This document shows positions 29,350-38,348 of a stretch of DNA of 64,000 nt, one piece after another; the stretch's first letter is position 1, and every line of letters begins with the position of its first letter. The translations under genes were made by a program, and so were the position numbers. The notes beneath the pieces were generated by a model. It searched no databases and was not told where the DNA came from. It saw only the letters and a program-made list of their open reading frames with translations. This DNA comes from Sphingopyxis solisilvae (GTDB taxonomy: Bacteria; Pseudomonadota; Alphaproteobacteria; Sphingomonadales; Sphingomonadaceae). Location: NCBI RefSeq assembly GCF_015475875.1, contig NZ_JADKYM010000001.1:310001-374000 (forward strand). The letters are read 5' to 3'.

Positions 29350-30094
29350 CCGCGAGCCAATGCGCTTCCTGCTCCTCCAGCGACAGGCCGGCCAGGCTCC
29401 CTCCCGCGCGATCCTCCATCGCCGCAAAACGGCGGACGAATTTCATATTGGCATCGCGCAGCGCGCCTTCGGCGTCGATCTTCAAATGGCGAGCGTAGTT
29501 GACGACCGCGAACAACAGGTCGCCGACCTCCTCGTGCCGGGCGGCGTCATCGGGTGCCGCCGTGACTTCAGCGATCTCCTCGGCGATCTTGGCGCGCGGA
29601 CCGTCGGTGTTCGGCCAGTCGAAACCAACGCGCGCGGCGCGCGACTGCAATTTCTGCGCACGCAGCAGGGCGGGCAATGACTGTGCGACGCTCGCCAAGG
29701 CGCTTTTCGCCCCGTCCGCGGCCCGTTCGTCGGCCTTGATTTGTTCCCATTGTTGACGAACGTCGTCGGTCGTCTTGTCACCGAAAATATGCGGGTGGCG
29801 ACGCTCCATCTTGTCGGCGATCGCCGTGGCGACGTCGTCGAAGCCGAACAAGCCTTCGTCGCGGGCAATCTGGCTGTGAAAGACGACCTGCAGCAACAGG
29901 TCGCCAAGTTCGTCGCGAATGCCGGCCGGATCGCCGATGGCGATCGCGTCGGCGACCTCATAGGCTTCCTCGATCGTGTAGGGGACGATGCTGGCGAAAT
30001 CCTGCGCCAGATCCCATTCGCATCCACCGTCGGGGTCACGGAGCCGAGCCATGATAGCGAGCAGGCGGTCGATGGGGGATTGCGGCGGGTTCAC
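29324..30094 (-). CDS. mazG: Nucleoside triphosphate pyrophosphohydrolase MazG
   Basis: MazG hydrolyses NTPs and dNTPs to monophosphates, limiting aberrant nucleotides and (p)ppGpp effects. The 256-residue length fits the two-domain form. The N-terminal MazG domain has CEWDLAQDF, the metal-binding EEAYEVADAI and ELGDLLLQVVFHSQIA. The second copy has EEIAEV and EEVGDLLFAVVNYARHL. The first half of the protein starts from GTG 30094, downstream of a strikingly AT-rich leader (30100-30140). Its 3' end overlaps hflX on the other strand. Confidence 0.93.
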   Translation of the reverse strand: MNPPQSPIDRLLAIMARLRDPDGGCEWDLAQDFASIVPYTIEEAYEVADAIAIGDPAGIRDELGDLLLQVVFHSQIARDEGLFGFDDVATAIADKMERRHPHIFGDKTTDDVRQQWEQIKADERAADGAKSALASVAQSLPALLRAQKLQSRAARVGFDWPNTDGPRAKIAEEIAEVTAAPDDAARHEEVGDLLFAVVNYARHLKIDAEGALRDANMKFVRRFAAMEDRAGGSLAGLSLEEQEAHWLAVKASEAVS

Positions 30095-30100
30095 GACAGC

Positions 30101-30140
30101 TATTTATCCGATAATATATATTATGTTAAATTATGAGTCT
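30101..30140. promoter_or_regulatory. AT-rich palindromic leader upstream of mazG
   Basis: A short AT-rich island in GC-rich DNA contains the perfect 14-base palindrome ATAATATATATTAT (30111-30124), followed by GTTAAATTATGAG. It lies 17-30 bases before the mazG GTG, so it could be the mazG -10 region or a regulator site. No matching -35 could be assigned with confidence. Confidence 0.4.
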
Positions 30141-30184
30141 TATGCAGGGTGGGGGTGATCCCCCGGCAATTGCAGCAAGGCCGA

Positions 30185-30361
30185 TTACGTCACCATCTGC
30201 CAGGTCCGGATAACCAGAAACACCAACCCAAAGATCGCCACCCACGCCAGCGCCATCTTGAACCAGTCCGCCATGGGCAATCGCCGCGCGAGCAAGGAGC
30301 TCAGCACCAGCGTAAAGGCACCGACGAACCACAGCAATTGAACCGTCGTGTCACCGCTCAT
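30185..30361 (-). CDS. 58-residue two-helix membrane protein
   Basis: Translation of the minus strand from ATG 30361 to the TAA at 30185-30187 gives 58 residues with two hydrophobic helices, roughly residues 8-24 (LLWFVGAFTLVLSSLL core) and 36-52 (MALAWVAIFGLVFLVI). They are separated by a basic loop (ARRLPMADWFK) and followed by the tail RTWQMVT. The ATG overlaps the stop of the preceding metallo-beta-lactamase gene as ATGA, strong evidence that it is a translated last gene of the metG-tatD run. No known domain is recognised. The loop RRLP and the hydrophobic pattern are typical of uncharacterised small inner-membrane proteins of alphaproteobacteria. Confidence 0.75.
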   Translation of the reverse strand: MSGDTTVQLLWFVGAFTLVLSSLLARRLPMADWFKMALAWVAIFGLVFLVIRTWQMVT

Positions 30362-31122
30362 AATTGCACCTCCAGCCCGTCATAGCCCGGTTCGACACCC
30401 GGCGGCAATTCGGCCGCCAGATCGTCATAATCCATCGTGTTGTCCATGTGGGTGATAATCGCGCGGGGATTGCCGCATTTTTCGAGCGCTTCCAACGTCA
30501 TCGCCAGATGCGGATGCGTCGGGTGCGGATAGCGGCGCAGCGCATCAATCACGAACAGGTCGACGCCTTGAAAAAAGTCCACCATTTCGTCCGTAAACTT
30601 CGAGAAATCAGTGGCATACCCAATTTTATGGACACCGTCGCTAAAGATCAGTCCGCTCGCTTTGATGGGACCGTGCGGCATTTCGATCGCAGAAACCTCG
30701 ATCGGCCCGATCGATTGGTGATCCAGCAAGTCGATTGGATCGACCAGTGCCGGATAACCGGCATTTCCGGCAAAGGCATAGGTGAACCGCCATTTGAGCG
30801 TGTCAAGCACATGGCCGCGGGCATAGGCGGGTACCAGCGAACCGCGCAGGTGCATGATTTGGCGCAAATCGTCGAGACCGTGGCAATGGTCGGCATGCTC
30901 GTGCGTCCAGATGATGCCGTCGATGACGCCGACCCGGGCGTCGAGCAGCTGGAGCCGCATGTCGGGGCTGCTGTCGACGAGCAAGCGAAAGCCGCCGAGC
31001 GAGATCAGGATCGACGCGCGGCTGCGCAAATTGCGCGGATTGTCGGGGTCGCACTGCCCCCAGTCATTGCCGATGCGCGGAACGCCGGACGACGTCCCGC
31101 AGCCGAGAATACGGACCTTCAT
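30358..31122 (-). CDS. MBL-fold metallo-hydrolase, PhnP-like
   Basis: This 254-residue protein carries the metal motif THEHADHCHG (HxHxDH), LLVDSSPDMRLQLL before it, MPHGP.. and YATDFSKF, and a late HMDNTMDYD. This arrangement matches the PhnP/ElaC-related group of metallo-beta-lactamase-fold phosphodiesterases. The GCGTSSGVPRIG start is typical of this group. The substrate is unknown; relatives act on cyclic phosphates. ATG 31122 is used because homology begins there. It lies 13 bases downstream of tatD and overlaps the small membrane gene at its end. Confidence 0.88.
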   Translation of the reverse strand: MKVRILGCGTSSGVPRIGNDWGQCDPDNPRNLRSRASILISLGGFRLLVDSSPDMRLQLLDARVGVIDGIIWTHEHADHCHGLDDLRQIMHLRGSLVPAYARGHVLDTLKWRFTYAFAGNAGYPALVDPIDLLDHQSIGPIEVSAIEMPHGPIKASGLIFSDGVHKIGYATDFSKFTDEMVDFFQGVDLFVIDALRRYPHPTHPHLAMTLEALEKCGNPRAIITHMDNTMDYDDLAAELPPGVEPGYDGLEVQL

Positions 31123-31135
31123 GGACACGGTGACG

Positions 31136-31912
31136 TCACGGCGCCGCCTTGTCGAACAGCCGATAGAAGTTTTCGCTGGTCGCCGCCGCCAATGCGCCTT
31201 CGTCCTCGCCGCGAAGCGCGGCCAGGTAAGCCAGCGTATCGGCAACGAATGCCGGCTCTCCCGTCTTGCCGCGGTGCGGCACGGGCGCGAGAAAAGGGGA
31301 GTCGGTTTCGATCAGCAGCCGCGCTTGCGGCAGCCATTTCGCGGTCGCCTGCAGGTCGGCGGCGCTTTTGAACGTCACAATACCCGACAGTGATATGAAC
31401 AGACCAAGGTCGAGCGCCTTGCGCGCAAAGTCGTCGCTGGCGGTGAAGCAGTGGATGACCCCGGTAAAGGCCGCCCTCGCCATTTCCTCGCCGAGTATTG
31501 CCAGCGTATCGGCCTCGGCATCGCGGGTGTGGACGATGACCGGCAGCCCGGTGGCCTGCGACGCATGGATATGCCGACGAAAGCTGTCCTGTTGCCGCCC
31601 GCGGTCGCTCTTGTCGTAATAATAGTCGAGCCCCGTTTCACCGATGCCGACAACCCGCGGGTGCGCCGCGCGTTCGATCAGCTTGGCCGTATCGACGTCG
31701 GGATGATGGTCGGCGTCGTGCGGATGGATCCCGACACTCGCCCACACATCCGAATTGGCTTCCGCGGCCGCGAGCACGTCGTCCCATTCGCTTTCGCGTG
31801 TGGCGATGTTGAGCATTGCGGTCACACCGCGCGCCCGCGCACGCCCCAGCACCTCATCCTGCTGCTCGGCCAACCCTTTGTAATTGAGGTGACAGTGCGA
31901 ATCGACGAGCAT
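31136..31912 (-). CDS. tatD: TatD-family metal-dependent DNase
   Basis: TatD-type hydrolases are TIM-barrel 3'-5' exonucleases and phosphodiesterases. The metal ligands are visible: DSHCHL (residues 4-9), GIGETGLDYYYD, PVIVHTRDAE, IHCFTAS and ETDSPFLAP. The 258-residue length is standard, and this copy corresponds to YcfH, found next to metG and holB in many bacteria. The stop of metG overlaps its ATG by one base, so the two are coupled. Confidence 0.93.
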   Translation of the reverse strand: MLVDSHCHLNYKGLAEQQDEVLGRARARGVTAMLNIATRESEWDDVLAAAEANSDVWASVGIHPHDADHHPDVDTAKLIERAAHPRVVGIGETGLDYYYDKSDRGRQQDSFRRHIHASQATGLPVIVHTRDAEADTLAILGEEMARAAFTGVIHCFTASDDFARKALDLGLFISLSGIVTFKSAADLQATAKWLPQARLLIETDSPFLAPVPHRGKTGEPAFVADTLAYLAALRGEDEGALAAATSENFYRLFDKAAP

Positions 31913-33489
31913 TACGCCTCCCCCGCTCCTTCGGGCAATTCGAGACGCGGAAACAGCGGGACCGGCTGGCCGACCGTGAAGCCGCTCGCGGCGAGCGCCG
32001 CAAACCAGTCCGCCTCCTCCAATGCGTCAAAGTCGCGCGCATCCGGAGCAACCCCCATCTGGTCAAGCAGCTTGTCCGCCGCGGCGGGAACCACCGGACG
32101 GATGGCGATCGCCAGCGCGCGCACCGCCTGGAACAGCGTCATCAGCACGGCGCGCATCCGTTCGGGGTCGCTCTTGCGCAGAGCCCAGGGTGCCTGCGTG
32201 TCGACATAGTGATTGCAGGCAAAGACGGCGCGCAGCCACTCTTCGATGCCGACCGAGAAAGCGAGCTGTTCGAACTCGCGCGGCAGCAGGGTGCGGCAGG
32301 CGTCGTCGACGATCGCCATCAACGCGCGATCATCCTCGTGCGACGCATAATCGCTCGACACAACGCCGTCCAGATTCTTGAAAATCATTGATAAACTGCG
32401 TTGCGCCAGATTGCCGAAACTATTGGCAAGGTCGGCATTGGCGGTGCGGACGATCGCTTCGGCGGAATAGGTGCCATCCTGCCCGAAGCTGACCTCGCGC
32501 AGCAGATAATAGCGCAGCGGGTCGACCCCGAACTGTTCGGCCAGCGCCATCGGATCGACGACATTGCCGAGCGACTTCGACATTTTTTCGCCGCGATTTA
32601 GGAGGAAGCCGTGCCCGAACACTTGCTTTGGCAGCGGCAAGCCGGCGCTCATCAGGAAGGCCGGCCAATACACCGTGTGAAAGCGCACGATATCCTTGCC
32701 GATCATGTGGATGTTGGCCGGCCAGAATTTGCCGAAATCGCCGTCCGTATCGGGATAGCCGAGCCCGGAGAGATAGGTCGTCAACGCATCGACCCACACA
32801 TACATCACGTGACCGGGCGATCCCGGCACCGGCACCCCCCAGTCGAAACTGGTGCGCGAAACGCTGAGATCCTTCAGCCCGCCCTCGACGAACCGCAACA
32901 CCTCGTTGCGACGGCTTTCGGGGCGGATGAAATCGGGTTGATCGCGGTAAAGCGCGAGCAGCCGGTCCTGATAGACGGACAGGCGAAAGAACCAGCTTTC
33001 CTCGACGGTCCATTCGACCGGGGTGCCCTGGGGCGAGAGGCGTATGCCCCCTTCCCCCTCCGCCAGCTCGCTCTCGTCGTAAAAGGCTTCGTCGCGCACC
33101 GAATACCAGCCTTCGTAGCGGTCGAGATACAGGTCGCCATTGGCTTCCATCGCGCGCCAGATCGCCTGCGAAGCCGCGTGATGCGCGGCGTCGGACGTCC
33201 GCATGAAATTGTCATAGCTGATATTCAGCTTGGCATACATCTCACGGAAATATTCGGACATTTCATCGGCGAGATCGATCGTCGCCCGGCCCTGATCGCG
33301 GGCGGTCTGGAACATCTTCAGCCCGTGCTCGTCGGTGCCCGTGACCATCCGGACATCGCGGCCGCGAGAACGCTGGAACCGCGCCATGACGTCGGTGGCG
33401 ATCGCTTCATAGGCATGGCCGATATGCGGGCGGCCGTTGGGATAGCTGATCGCCGTGGTGATATAGAAGGGAGCTTTGTTTTCGGACAT
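31912..33489 (-). CDS. metG: Methionyl-tRNA synthetase
   Basis: MetRS charges tRNA-Met and tRNA-fMet. The class I signatures are HIGH (GRPHIGHAYEA, about residues 20-30) and KMSKS (GEKMSKSLGN). The connective insertion between them (YSVRDEAFYDESELAEGEGG) lacks the CxxC zinc-knuckle cysteines, marking the metal-free subtype. The 525-residue protein ends without the C-terminal tRNA-binding dimerisation domain of E. coli MetG. It lies between holB and tatD in a minus-strand operon. Confidence 0.95.
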   Translation of the reverse strand: MSENKAPFYITTAISYPNGRPHIGHAYEAIATDVMARFQRSRGRDVRMVTGTDEHGLKMFQTARDQGRATIDLADEMSEYFREMYAKLNISYDNFMRTSDAAHHAASQAIWRAMEANGDLYLDRYEGWYSVRDEAFYDESELAEGEGGIRLSPQGTPVEWTVEESWFFRLSVYQDRLLALYRDQPDFIRPESRRNEVLRFVEGGLKDLSVSRTSFDWGVPVPGSPGHVMYVWVDALTTYLSGLGYPDTDGDFGKFWPANIHMIGKDIVRFHTVYWPAFLMSAGLPLPKQVFGHGFLLNRGEKMSKSLGNVVDPMALAEQFGVDPLRYYLLREVSFGQDGTYSAEAIVRTANADLANSFGNLAQRSLSMIFKNLDGVVSSDYASHEDDRALMAIVDDACRTLLPREFEQLAFSVGIEEWLRAVFACNHYVDTQAPWALRKSDPERMRAVLMTLFQAVRALAIAIRPVVPAAADKLLDQMGVAPDARDFDALEEADWFAALAASGFTVGQPVPLFPRLELPEGAGEA

Positions 33490-33543
33490 GGCCGCGCCTT
33501 AGCCGCTGCAGCGCGGCAGGGGAAGTATTCTCCCCCTCCCCTG

Positions 33544-34524
33544 TCAGCGCAATGGTTCCCGTGTGCGCGGGGCCAGTTCGGCAAGGCAATTTCCGATCTC
33601 GAACCCCACCATCGCTCCGTCATACGAGCCGCGGATCGCATCGCGGACCGTGCGCTGGACGCGCTCCCACTGCGCCAGCACCGGCGCGACATCGCTGGCA
33701 GATCGTTCGCGTGCGATGCGGGCAAGCAAGCCCGGGACGATGTCGATGACCAGTTCCAGGCGGGGGCGATTGCTGGTGCCGCCAACCTCGCGCGCCAACG
33801 CTTCGCGAAGGCGGTTTTCGGGATCGCCGCTCGCCGCAATCGCGAGCAGCTTCTTTTCCATCGCGGCGACATCGCTGTCGACCAGCGCCAGCGCCTTGCC
33901 GGGGACACCCCCTGCCGCCGCGACGATCGCGCGCACGTCGGCGATATCGAGCATCGGCCGCAATGCGTGCAGCCATGCGGTCATGACGTCATGCTCAACG
34001 GGTTGAAATCGCAGGATTCGGCATCGCGACCGGATCGTCGGCAACAACCGACCCTGCGAATGGCTGACCAGCAGGAACAGCGTCTTTGCCGGCGGCTCCT
34101 CCAGCGTTTTGAGCAACGCGTTGGCAGCGTCGGTTTCCAGATCGTCGATCGCATCGACAATGATAACCCGCCACTCGCCCAGCGACAGCGACAGGTGCAG
34201 GCGGCGGATCATTTGCCGCACCTGCTCTATCGTGATGTTACGCGCCAGATCCTTGCCCTTTTCCTTCACTTGCCGCTCGAGACGAAGGATTTCGGGATGG
34301 TTGCCGGCATCGACCAGTCGCGCCGCGATTTCGTCGCCGGGATCGTCGAGCGTGGTAACAGCTCCGGCGGCGCCCGCACGATGGGTGACGAGGAAACGCG
34401 CCGCGCGCGCGGCAAATGCCGCCTTGCCCATCCCCTGCGGACCCGCGAGCAGCCAGGCATGATGCAGCCGACCGCTGCGCCAGCCGTCGAGAAACGCGGC
34501 TTCGGGGCCCTGATGCCCGATCAT
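33544..34524 (-). CDS. holB: DNA polymerase III subunit delta'
   Basis: HolB is the stator of the clamp loader that loads the beta sliding clamp. It resembles an AAA+ ATPase with an N-terminal domain (GHQGPEAAFLDGWRSGRLHHAWLLAGPQGMGKAAFA, where the P-loop reads GPQGMGKA) and the sensor region LEEPPAKTLFLLVSHSQGRLLPTIRSRC, which is a hallmark. The 326-residue length suits delta'. ATG 34524 overlaps the tmk stop as ATGA and is preferred; an alternative ATG is two codons upstream. The zinc-binding cysteines seen in E. coli delta' are absent. Confidence 0.9.
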   Translation of the reverse strand: MIGHQGPEAAFLDGWRSGRLHHAWLLAGPQGMGKAAFAARAARFLVTHRAGAAGAVTTLDDPGDEIAARLVDAGNHPEILRLERQVKEKGKDLARNITIEQVRQMIRRLHLSLSLGEWRVIIVDAIDDLETDAANALLKTLEEPPAKTLFLLVSHSQGRLLPTIRSRCRILRFQPVEHDVMTAWLHALRPMLDIADVRAIVAAAGGVPGKALALVDSDVAAMEKKLLAIAASGDPENRLREALAREVGGTSNRPRLELVIDIVPGLLARIARERSASDVAPVLAQWERVQRTVRDAIRGSYDGAMVGFEIGNCLAELAPRTREPLR

Positions 34525-35141
34525 AGCCATTCGGCCAGCTCCGCCATGATGGCCGCGGTCACGTCTGAGGCCGGCAAATCGGCATCGACCAGCCGCCACC
34601 GATCGGGTTCGGCGCGGGCCATTTCGGCAAAGCGGGTGGCCAAACGCTCCTGATAGTCGGCGGGTTTGCTGCCCATCCGGTCGGTTTCGCCGCGTTCGGT
34701 GACGCGGCGCGCGGCCTCGGCAGTGCTGACGGTCAGCAAGAACGTCCGGTCGGGGAGCAATCCCTGCGATCCGACACGGTGCAGCGCCATGACATCGGCA
34801 TCGGTCAATCCGCCGCCGCCGCCCTGATAGGCGCGGCTGGAATCGACGAACCGGTCACACAGCACCCAGGCGCCGCGGGCAAGCGCGGGCACGATCGTGC
34901 GCGCCACATGGTCGGCGCGCGCGGCGGCGAAGAGCAACGCTTCGCTACGCGCATTCCAGCGGTCGTCGCTGCCTTCCATGAGCAGTGTACGGATCGCCTC
35001 AGCACCGGCGCTGCCGCCCGGCTCGCGCGTTGCCACCACCTCGATGCCGTGCGCCGCGATAGCGGCGGCGAGCGCGCGCAGCTGGGTCGATTTGCCGACC
35101 CCTTCTCCGCCCTCCAGCGAAACAAAGCGTCCGCGCGTCAC
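34521..35141 (-). CDS. tmk: Thymidylate kinase
   Basis: Tmk phosphorylates dTMP to dTDP. The P-loop GGEGVGKSTQ (about residues 11-20), TREPGGSAGAEAIR and the DR motif with CDRFVDSSRAYQGGGGGL are present. The LID region ERGETDRMG is short, as in bacterial enzymes. The 206-residue length is usual. The GTG start at 35141 is the first in frame with the P-loop. The gene precedes holB in a conserved tmk-holB-metG-tatD order. Confidence 0.93.
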   Translation of the reverse strand: MTRGRFVSLEGGEGVGKSTQLRALAAAIAAHGIEVVATREPGGSAGAEAIRTLLMEGSDDRWNARSEALLFAAARADHVARTIVPALARGAWVLCDRFVDSSRAYQGGGGGLTDADVMALHRVGSQGLLPDRTFLLTVSTAEAARRVTERGETDRMGSKPADYQERLATRFAEMARAEPDRWRLVDADLPASDVTAAIMAELAEWL

Positions 35142-35250
35142 GCCCGAGGCTCCTGCGTAACAGCGTTGGCGTTGATGTGGCGCATGATAGTGCGGTAGCC
35201 GCCCCGACGCGCTTTGTCATCACGGCGCCGCGCAGCAGCGCACCGATGCT

Positions 35251-36186
35251 TTACTTTGCGGCGCTGCGACCCCGGCTCGCCGCCGGGGTCGAAAATCCCC
35301 AGCGGAACAGGCGTTCTGCCTCTTCGCGCCGTGCTTTTTCGCTGGGCAGTCCGGCGATGATGACAATCAGTCGGCGGCTGTCGCGTTTGGCGGACCCCAG
35401 CAAGCAATAGCCCGCCTCGGCGGTGTAGCCGGTTTTCAGCCCGTCGGCGCCCGCGACACGACCCAGGATCGGATTGCGGTTCGGCTGGACAATCGGCTTG
35501 CCGTCGGGCGAAGTCCCGTGTTGGAGCCTTGGCATCCCGAAATAGCGCGCATAATCTGACGGATGGTCGCGAATCAGCCGTTCGGCCAGCAATAGCATAT
35601 CGTTGGCGCTGACTTTCGTGACTCCCCCGTCCGGCCAGCCGCTGGCGGTCCCGAACCGGCTCGACGTCATCCCCAACCTTGCTGCTATATCGTTCATTCT
35701 TTTGACAAAGGCCTGTTCGCTTCCATCGATACCGACGGCGAGCGTCGAGGCCGCGTCATTTCCGGAAACAGTTATCAGCCCTTTCAGCAGGTCATCGACC
35801 GAAACCCGCTCCCCCGCGCGAAGGAACATTTTCGAAGCGCGCTCCCGCGCGGACCACGTCTTCCATGTCGCCTCGCTGACCGTGAAACGCCGGTCGCGCG
35901 TCAGTTCACCGCGCTTCACCATGTCGAGTACGACATAGGCGGTCATCACCTTGACCATCGAAGCCGGGGCAAACCGTTTGTCGGCACCGCGCGCGAAAAG
36001 CACTTCACCCGAACCCATATCTTTGATCATGACCACCGGGGCGTCGGTTACAAAGGATGGAGCGGACGCCGCCGGAGGCTTGTTTGGCGATTGCGCCGAA
36101 GCGGCGCCCGATGTCGCGATCGACATCATGACGGCGGCTGCTAACAGCAGGCAGCACGCGGTTGATATTGTGCGTTCTTCAGTCAC
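35251..36186 (-). CDS. D-alanyl-D-alanine carboxypeptidase, S11 family
   Basis: This 311-residue PBP5/PBP6-type enzyme trims the terminal D-Ala from peptidoglycan pentapeptides. A signal peptide covers the first 31 residues. The active-site SxxK is S76-M-V-K79 in PASMVKVM; SGN (VSGNDAAST) and KTG (LKTGYTAEAG) follow. The C-terminal beta-rich domain and membrane helix of E. coli PBP5 are missing, so it is probably a soluble periplasmic enzyme. The GTG start follows rlpA by nine bases. The 109-base gap to tmk holds nothing recognisable. Confidence 0.9.
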   Translation of the reverse strand: MTEERTISTACCLLLAAAVMMSIATSGAASAQSPNKPPAASAPSFVTDAPVVMIKDMGSGEVLFARGADKRFAPASMVKVMTAYVVLDMVKRGELTRDRRFTVSEATWKTWSARERASKMFLRAGERVSVDDLLKGLITVSGNDAASTLAVGIDGSEQAFVKRMNDIAARLGMTSSRFGTASGWPDGGVTKVSANDMLLLAERLIRDHPSDYARYFGMPRLQHGTSPDGKPIVQPNRNPILGRVAGADGLKTGYTAEAGYCLLGSAKRDSRRLIVIIAGLPSEKARREEAERLFRWGFSTPAASRGRSAAK

Positions 36187-36195
36187 CCTCGGGCG

Positions 36196-37155
36196 TTAGC
36201 GTTCGCGCTGGAGCATGGCGTCGCGGAAACCCTTGCCACGGGCCTGGGCGAGCGCCGTGCGCGCCTCGGCCTCGCTGGCGAACGGCCCCATGCGAACCCG
36301 CCACAGCTTTCCAGCCGGACTTACGGTGCCGCCGACGGTTTGTGCCACGCTATTGGCGCGGGCTTCGCTGCTGAACGCTCCGACCTGAACGGCGAACTTG
36401 CCGCCCGCCGCCGGTGCCGCGGGCGGGACTGTTTTCGCCGGTGCTGCGCCGCGAACCTCCATTCGGTCGTCGCCCGGTTTCGCCTTGCCCGATGCCACCG
36501 GCGCGGCGGGCTGGTTCGTGACCGGCGCAGCTTCGGCGGATTTGGGTGCCGGCAAAGCCTTGAGCTTGGTGCGCAGGATCGACAGCAGCGAATCGGGCGT
36601 CACGATGCGTTCGGGAACCGGACGACCGGCACGCAACTGTGCGCGCTCGGCGGCCGGCGGGTTGGTGCGCCGCACCCGGACGGCCGAGAGCCCCTCGGTC
36701 AGCCCAAGCTGTTCGGCGGCGCCGCGCGACAGGTCGATCAGCCGATCGCCGGCCATCGGACCACGGTCGTTGACACGGACGAGGATGGTGCGTCCGGTAT
36801 CGAGCGCGGTCACTTCGACATAGCTAGGCAGCGGAAGCGTCTTGTGCGCGGCGCTGATGGCATCGGGATTGAAGATTTCGCCGTTTGCAGTCGGTCGCCC
36901 GGCGAGCTCGTCGCCGTACCAGCTGGCATAGCCGACATCGTCATAATCGGCGACGTCGGCGGGCGTATAGGTCACGCCGCCGATCGTATAGGGCTCGCCG
37001 ATCTTGACCGGCGTATCGCTAACCCCGGTGACCGCCTCGGCCGGCGGCGCGGCCGGGACCGCCCGTCCCTCGCCGCGCCCCTCGATACCACCGCAACCGG
37101 TCAGGATCAGTGCAGACCCGGCCCAAAGCGCGCTGTTCTTAACGATCGATTTCAT
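36196..37155 (-). CDS. rlpA: Septal ring lytic transglycosylase-like RlpA with SPOR domain
   Basis: A 319-residue outer-membrane lipoprotein. The lipobox ILTGC has lipidated Cys21. The RlpA double-psi beta-barrel (about residues 80-175) contains YASWYGDELAGRPTANGEIF and VRVNDRGPM, with the catalytic-type Asp and the RVNDRGP motif. A Pro/Ala-rich linker leads to a C-terminal SPOR domain (about 245-319, FAVQVGAFSSEARA), which binds denuded glycan at the septum. In Pseudomonas RlpA is a lytic transglycosylase. The gene overlaps mltB by 17 bases at its start and precedes the carboxypeptidase, so three cell-wall enzymes are clustered. Confidence 0.92.
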   Translation of the reverse strand: MKSIVKNSALWAGSALILTGCGGIEGRGEGRAVPAAPPAEAVTGVSDTPVKIGEPYTIGGVTYTPADVADYDDVGYASWYGDELAGRPTANGEIFNPDAISAAHKTLPLPSYVEVTALDTGRTILVRVNDRGPMAGDRLIDLSRGAAEQLGLTEGLSAVRVRRTNPPAAERAQLRAGRPVPERIVTPDSLLSILRTKLKALPAPKSAEAAPVTNQPAAPVASGKAKPGDDRMEVRGAAPAKTVPPAAPAAGGKFAVQVGAFSSEARANSVAQTVGGTVSPAGKLWRVRMGPFASEAEARTALAQARGKGFRDAMLQRER

Positions 37156-38203
37156 CCGCCAGCAGCCCCACTGATAGTGCGTAAAAATTGGAACAATTAT
37201 AGTCCAATATCGCACGATAGTTACCGGTCAGCAAATAAGCGGTCCGGCCGGGGCCGTCGGGTTCGAGCAGCACGGCCTGAATCTGGCCGTCGGGCCAGCG
37301 GCCACCGACGGGCTGGATGCCGTCGGCGCGCCATTCGGCCATCGAGCGCCAGCGACTGTGGCGCGCAAAGACGCGCGGGCAGCGTGTCGGGCTGAGGCGG
37401 CTTGCGACGCGGCTGCGGTCGAAACCGCCGGGGACGGTGACGGCCACGCCCCATGGCTGCCCCGCGCGCCAACCGGCGCGGCGGAGATAGGCGCCGATCG
37501 ATTCGATTGCATCGGCTTCGCTCGACCAGATTTCGGCGCGCCCGTCGCCGTCGCCGTCCTCGGCCACCGCCAGATACACCGAAGGCAGGAACTGCGGATA
37601 ACCAAAGGCACCGGCCCAGCTGCCCTTCAACACGCTGCGCGGCACGCCCTTTTCGACCATTTCCAGCGTCGCCAGAAATTCGGGTTCGAACAGGCTACGA
37701 CGGCGTCCTTCATAGGCGAGGGTCGCGAGCGCTTCGGGCAGGTCGAAACTGCCGGTCACTTGGCCATAGGCCGTTTCATGCCCGTATATCGCGATCATGA
37801 TACTAGTCGGTACGCCGGTCCGCGCCTCGATCCGCGACAGTAGCGGCAACAGCCGGTCATGGACGCGCCGTCCGCCATTGATCCGCGCCGCGTCGACGTG
37901 CCGTGCCTTGTACGGCGCAAAATTCGGAATCGGGGTGTCGGCGGTGGGCGGCGTGCCCAGATTGTCGCGGTCCAAGGCAATCACCCGCGGGTTGTAACGC
38001 AGTCCCGCCGTCACCCGGTCAAAAGTCTGGCGCGAAACGCCCCGCGCTTGCGCCTTGGGCCACAGCGATTGCACATAGGCATCGAAGCCGCTGTCGCCGC
38101 TCTGCGCGTGAAGCGGCGCCGAGGCGGTGAGCAGCCAGGCCGACAGAACCGCAGATGCGACGCCCAAAAGGCGCCCGAATTTAAGTTTGATAGCGTGCGT
38201 CAT
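37139..38203 (-). CDS. mltB: Lytic murein transglycosylase B family
   Basis: A membrane-bound or periplasmic glycosidase that cleaves the MurNAc-GlcNAc bond with 1,6-anhydro formation. The 354-residue protein has a signal peptide (cleavage near ASAPLHAQ) and no convincing lipobox. The catalytic Glu lies in YGHETAYG (about residue 128). The SWAGAFGYPQFLPSVYL and DGDGDGRAEIW motifs belong to the SLT family 3 (MltB). A PG-binding-like C-terminus is absent. ATG 38203 is preferred over 38215. It heads the minus-strand wall-enzyme operon. Confidence 0.88.
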   Translation of the reverse strand: MTHAIKLKFGRLLGVASAVLSAWLLTASAPLHAQSGDSGFDAYVQSLWPKAQARGVSRQTFDRVTAGLRYNPRVIALDRDNLGTPPTADTPIPNFAPYKARHVDAARINGGRRVHDRLLPLLSRIEARTGVPTSIMIAIYGHETAYGQVTGSFDLPEALATLAYEGRRRSLFEPEFLATLEMVEKGVPRSVLKGSWAGAFGYPQFLPSVYLAVAEDGDGDGRAEIWSSEADAIESIGAYLRRAGWRAGQPWGVAVTVPGGFDRSRVASRLSPTRCPRVFARHSRWRSMAEWRADGIQPVGGRWPDGQIQAVLLEPDGPGRTAYLLTGNYRAILDYNCSNFYALSVGLLADEIDR

Positions 38204-38348
38204 GACCCCACCCATAGGGCGTGTCTCGCACAGATGCGAGCCACTTGGCTAGGATGCGACAAGACGAGCCGAGTCATTCGCGCGGCAGGTCGAGCCGCCA
38301 ATGTTTTTCTTGCCGCCCGGCGGCAGCGCGCTATGGCGGCGGGGTCGC

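Noticed and set aside
30126..30332. A 68-codon minus-strand frame overlapping the small membrane gene
   Set aside because: No hydrophobic or domain pattern and no coupling; the overlapping frame starting at 30361 has both.
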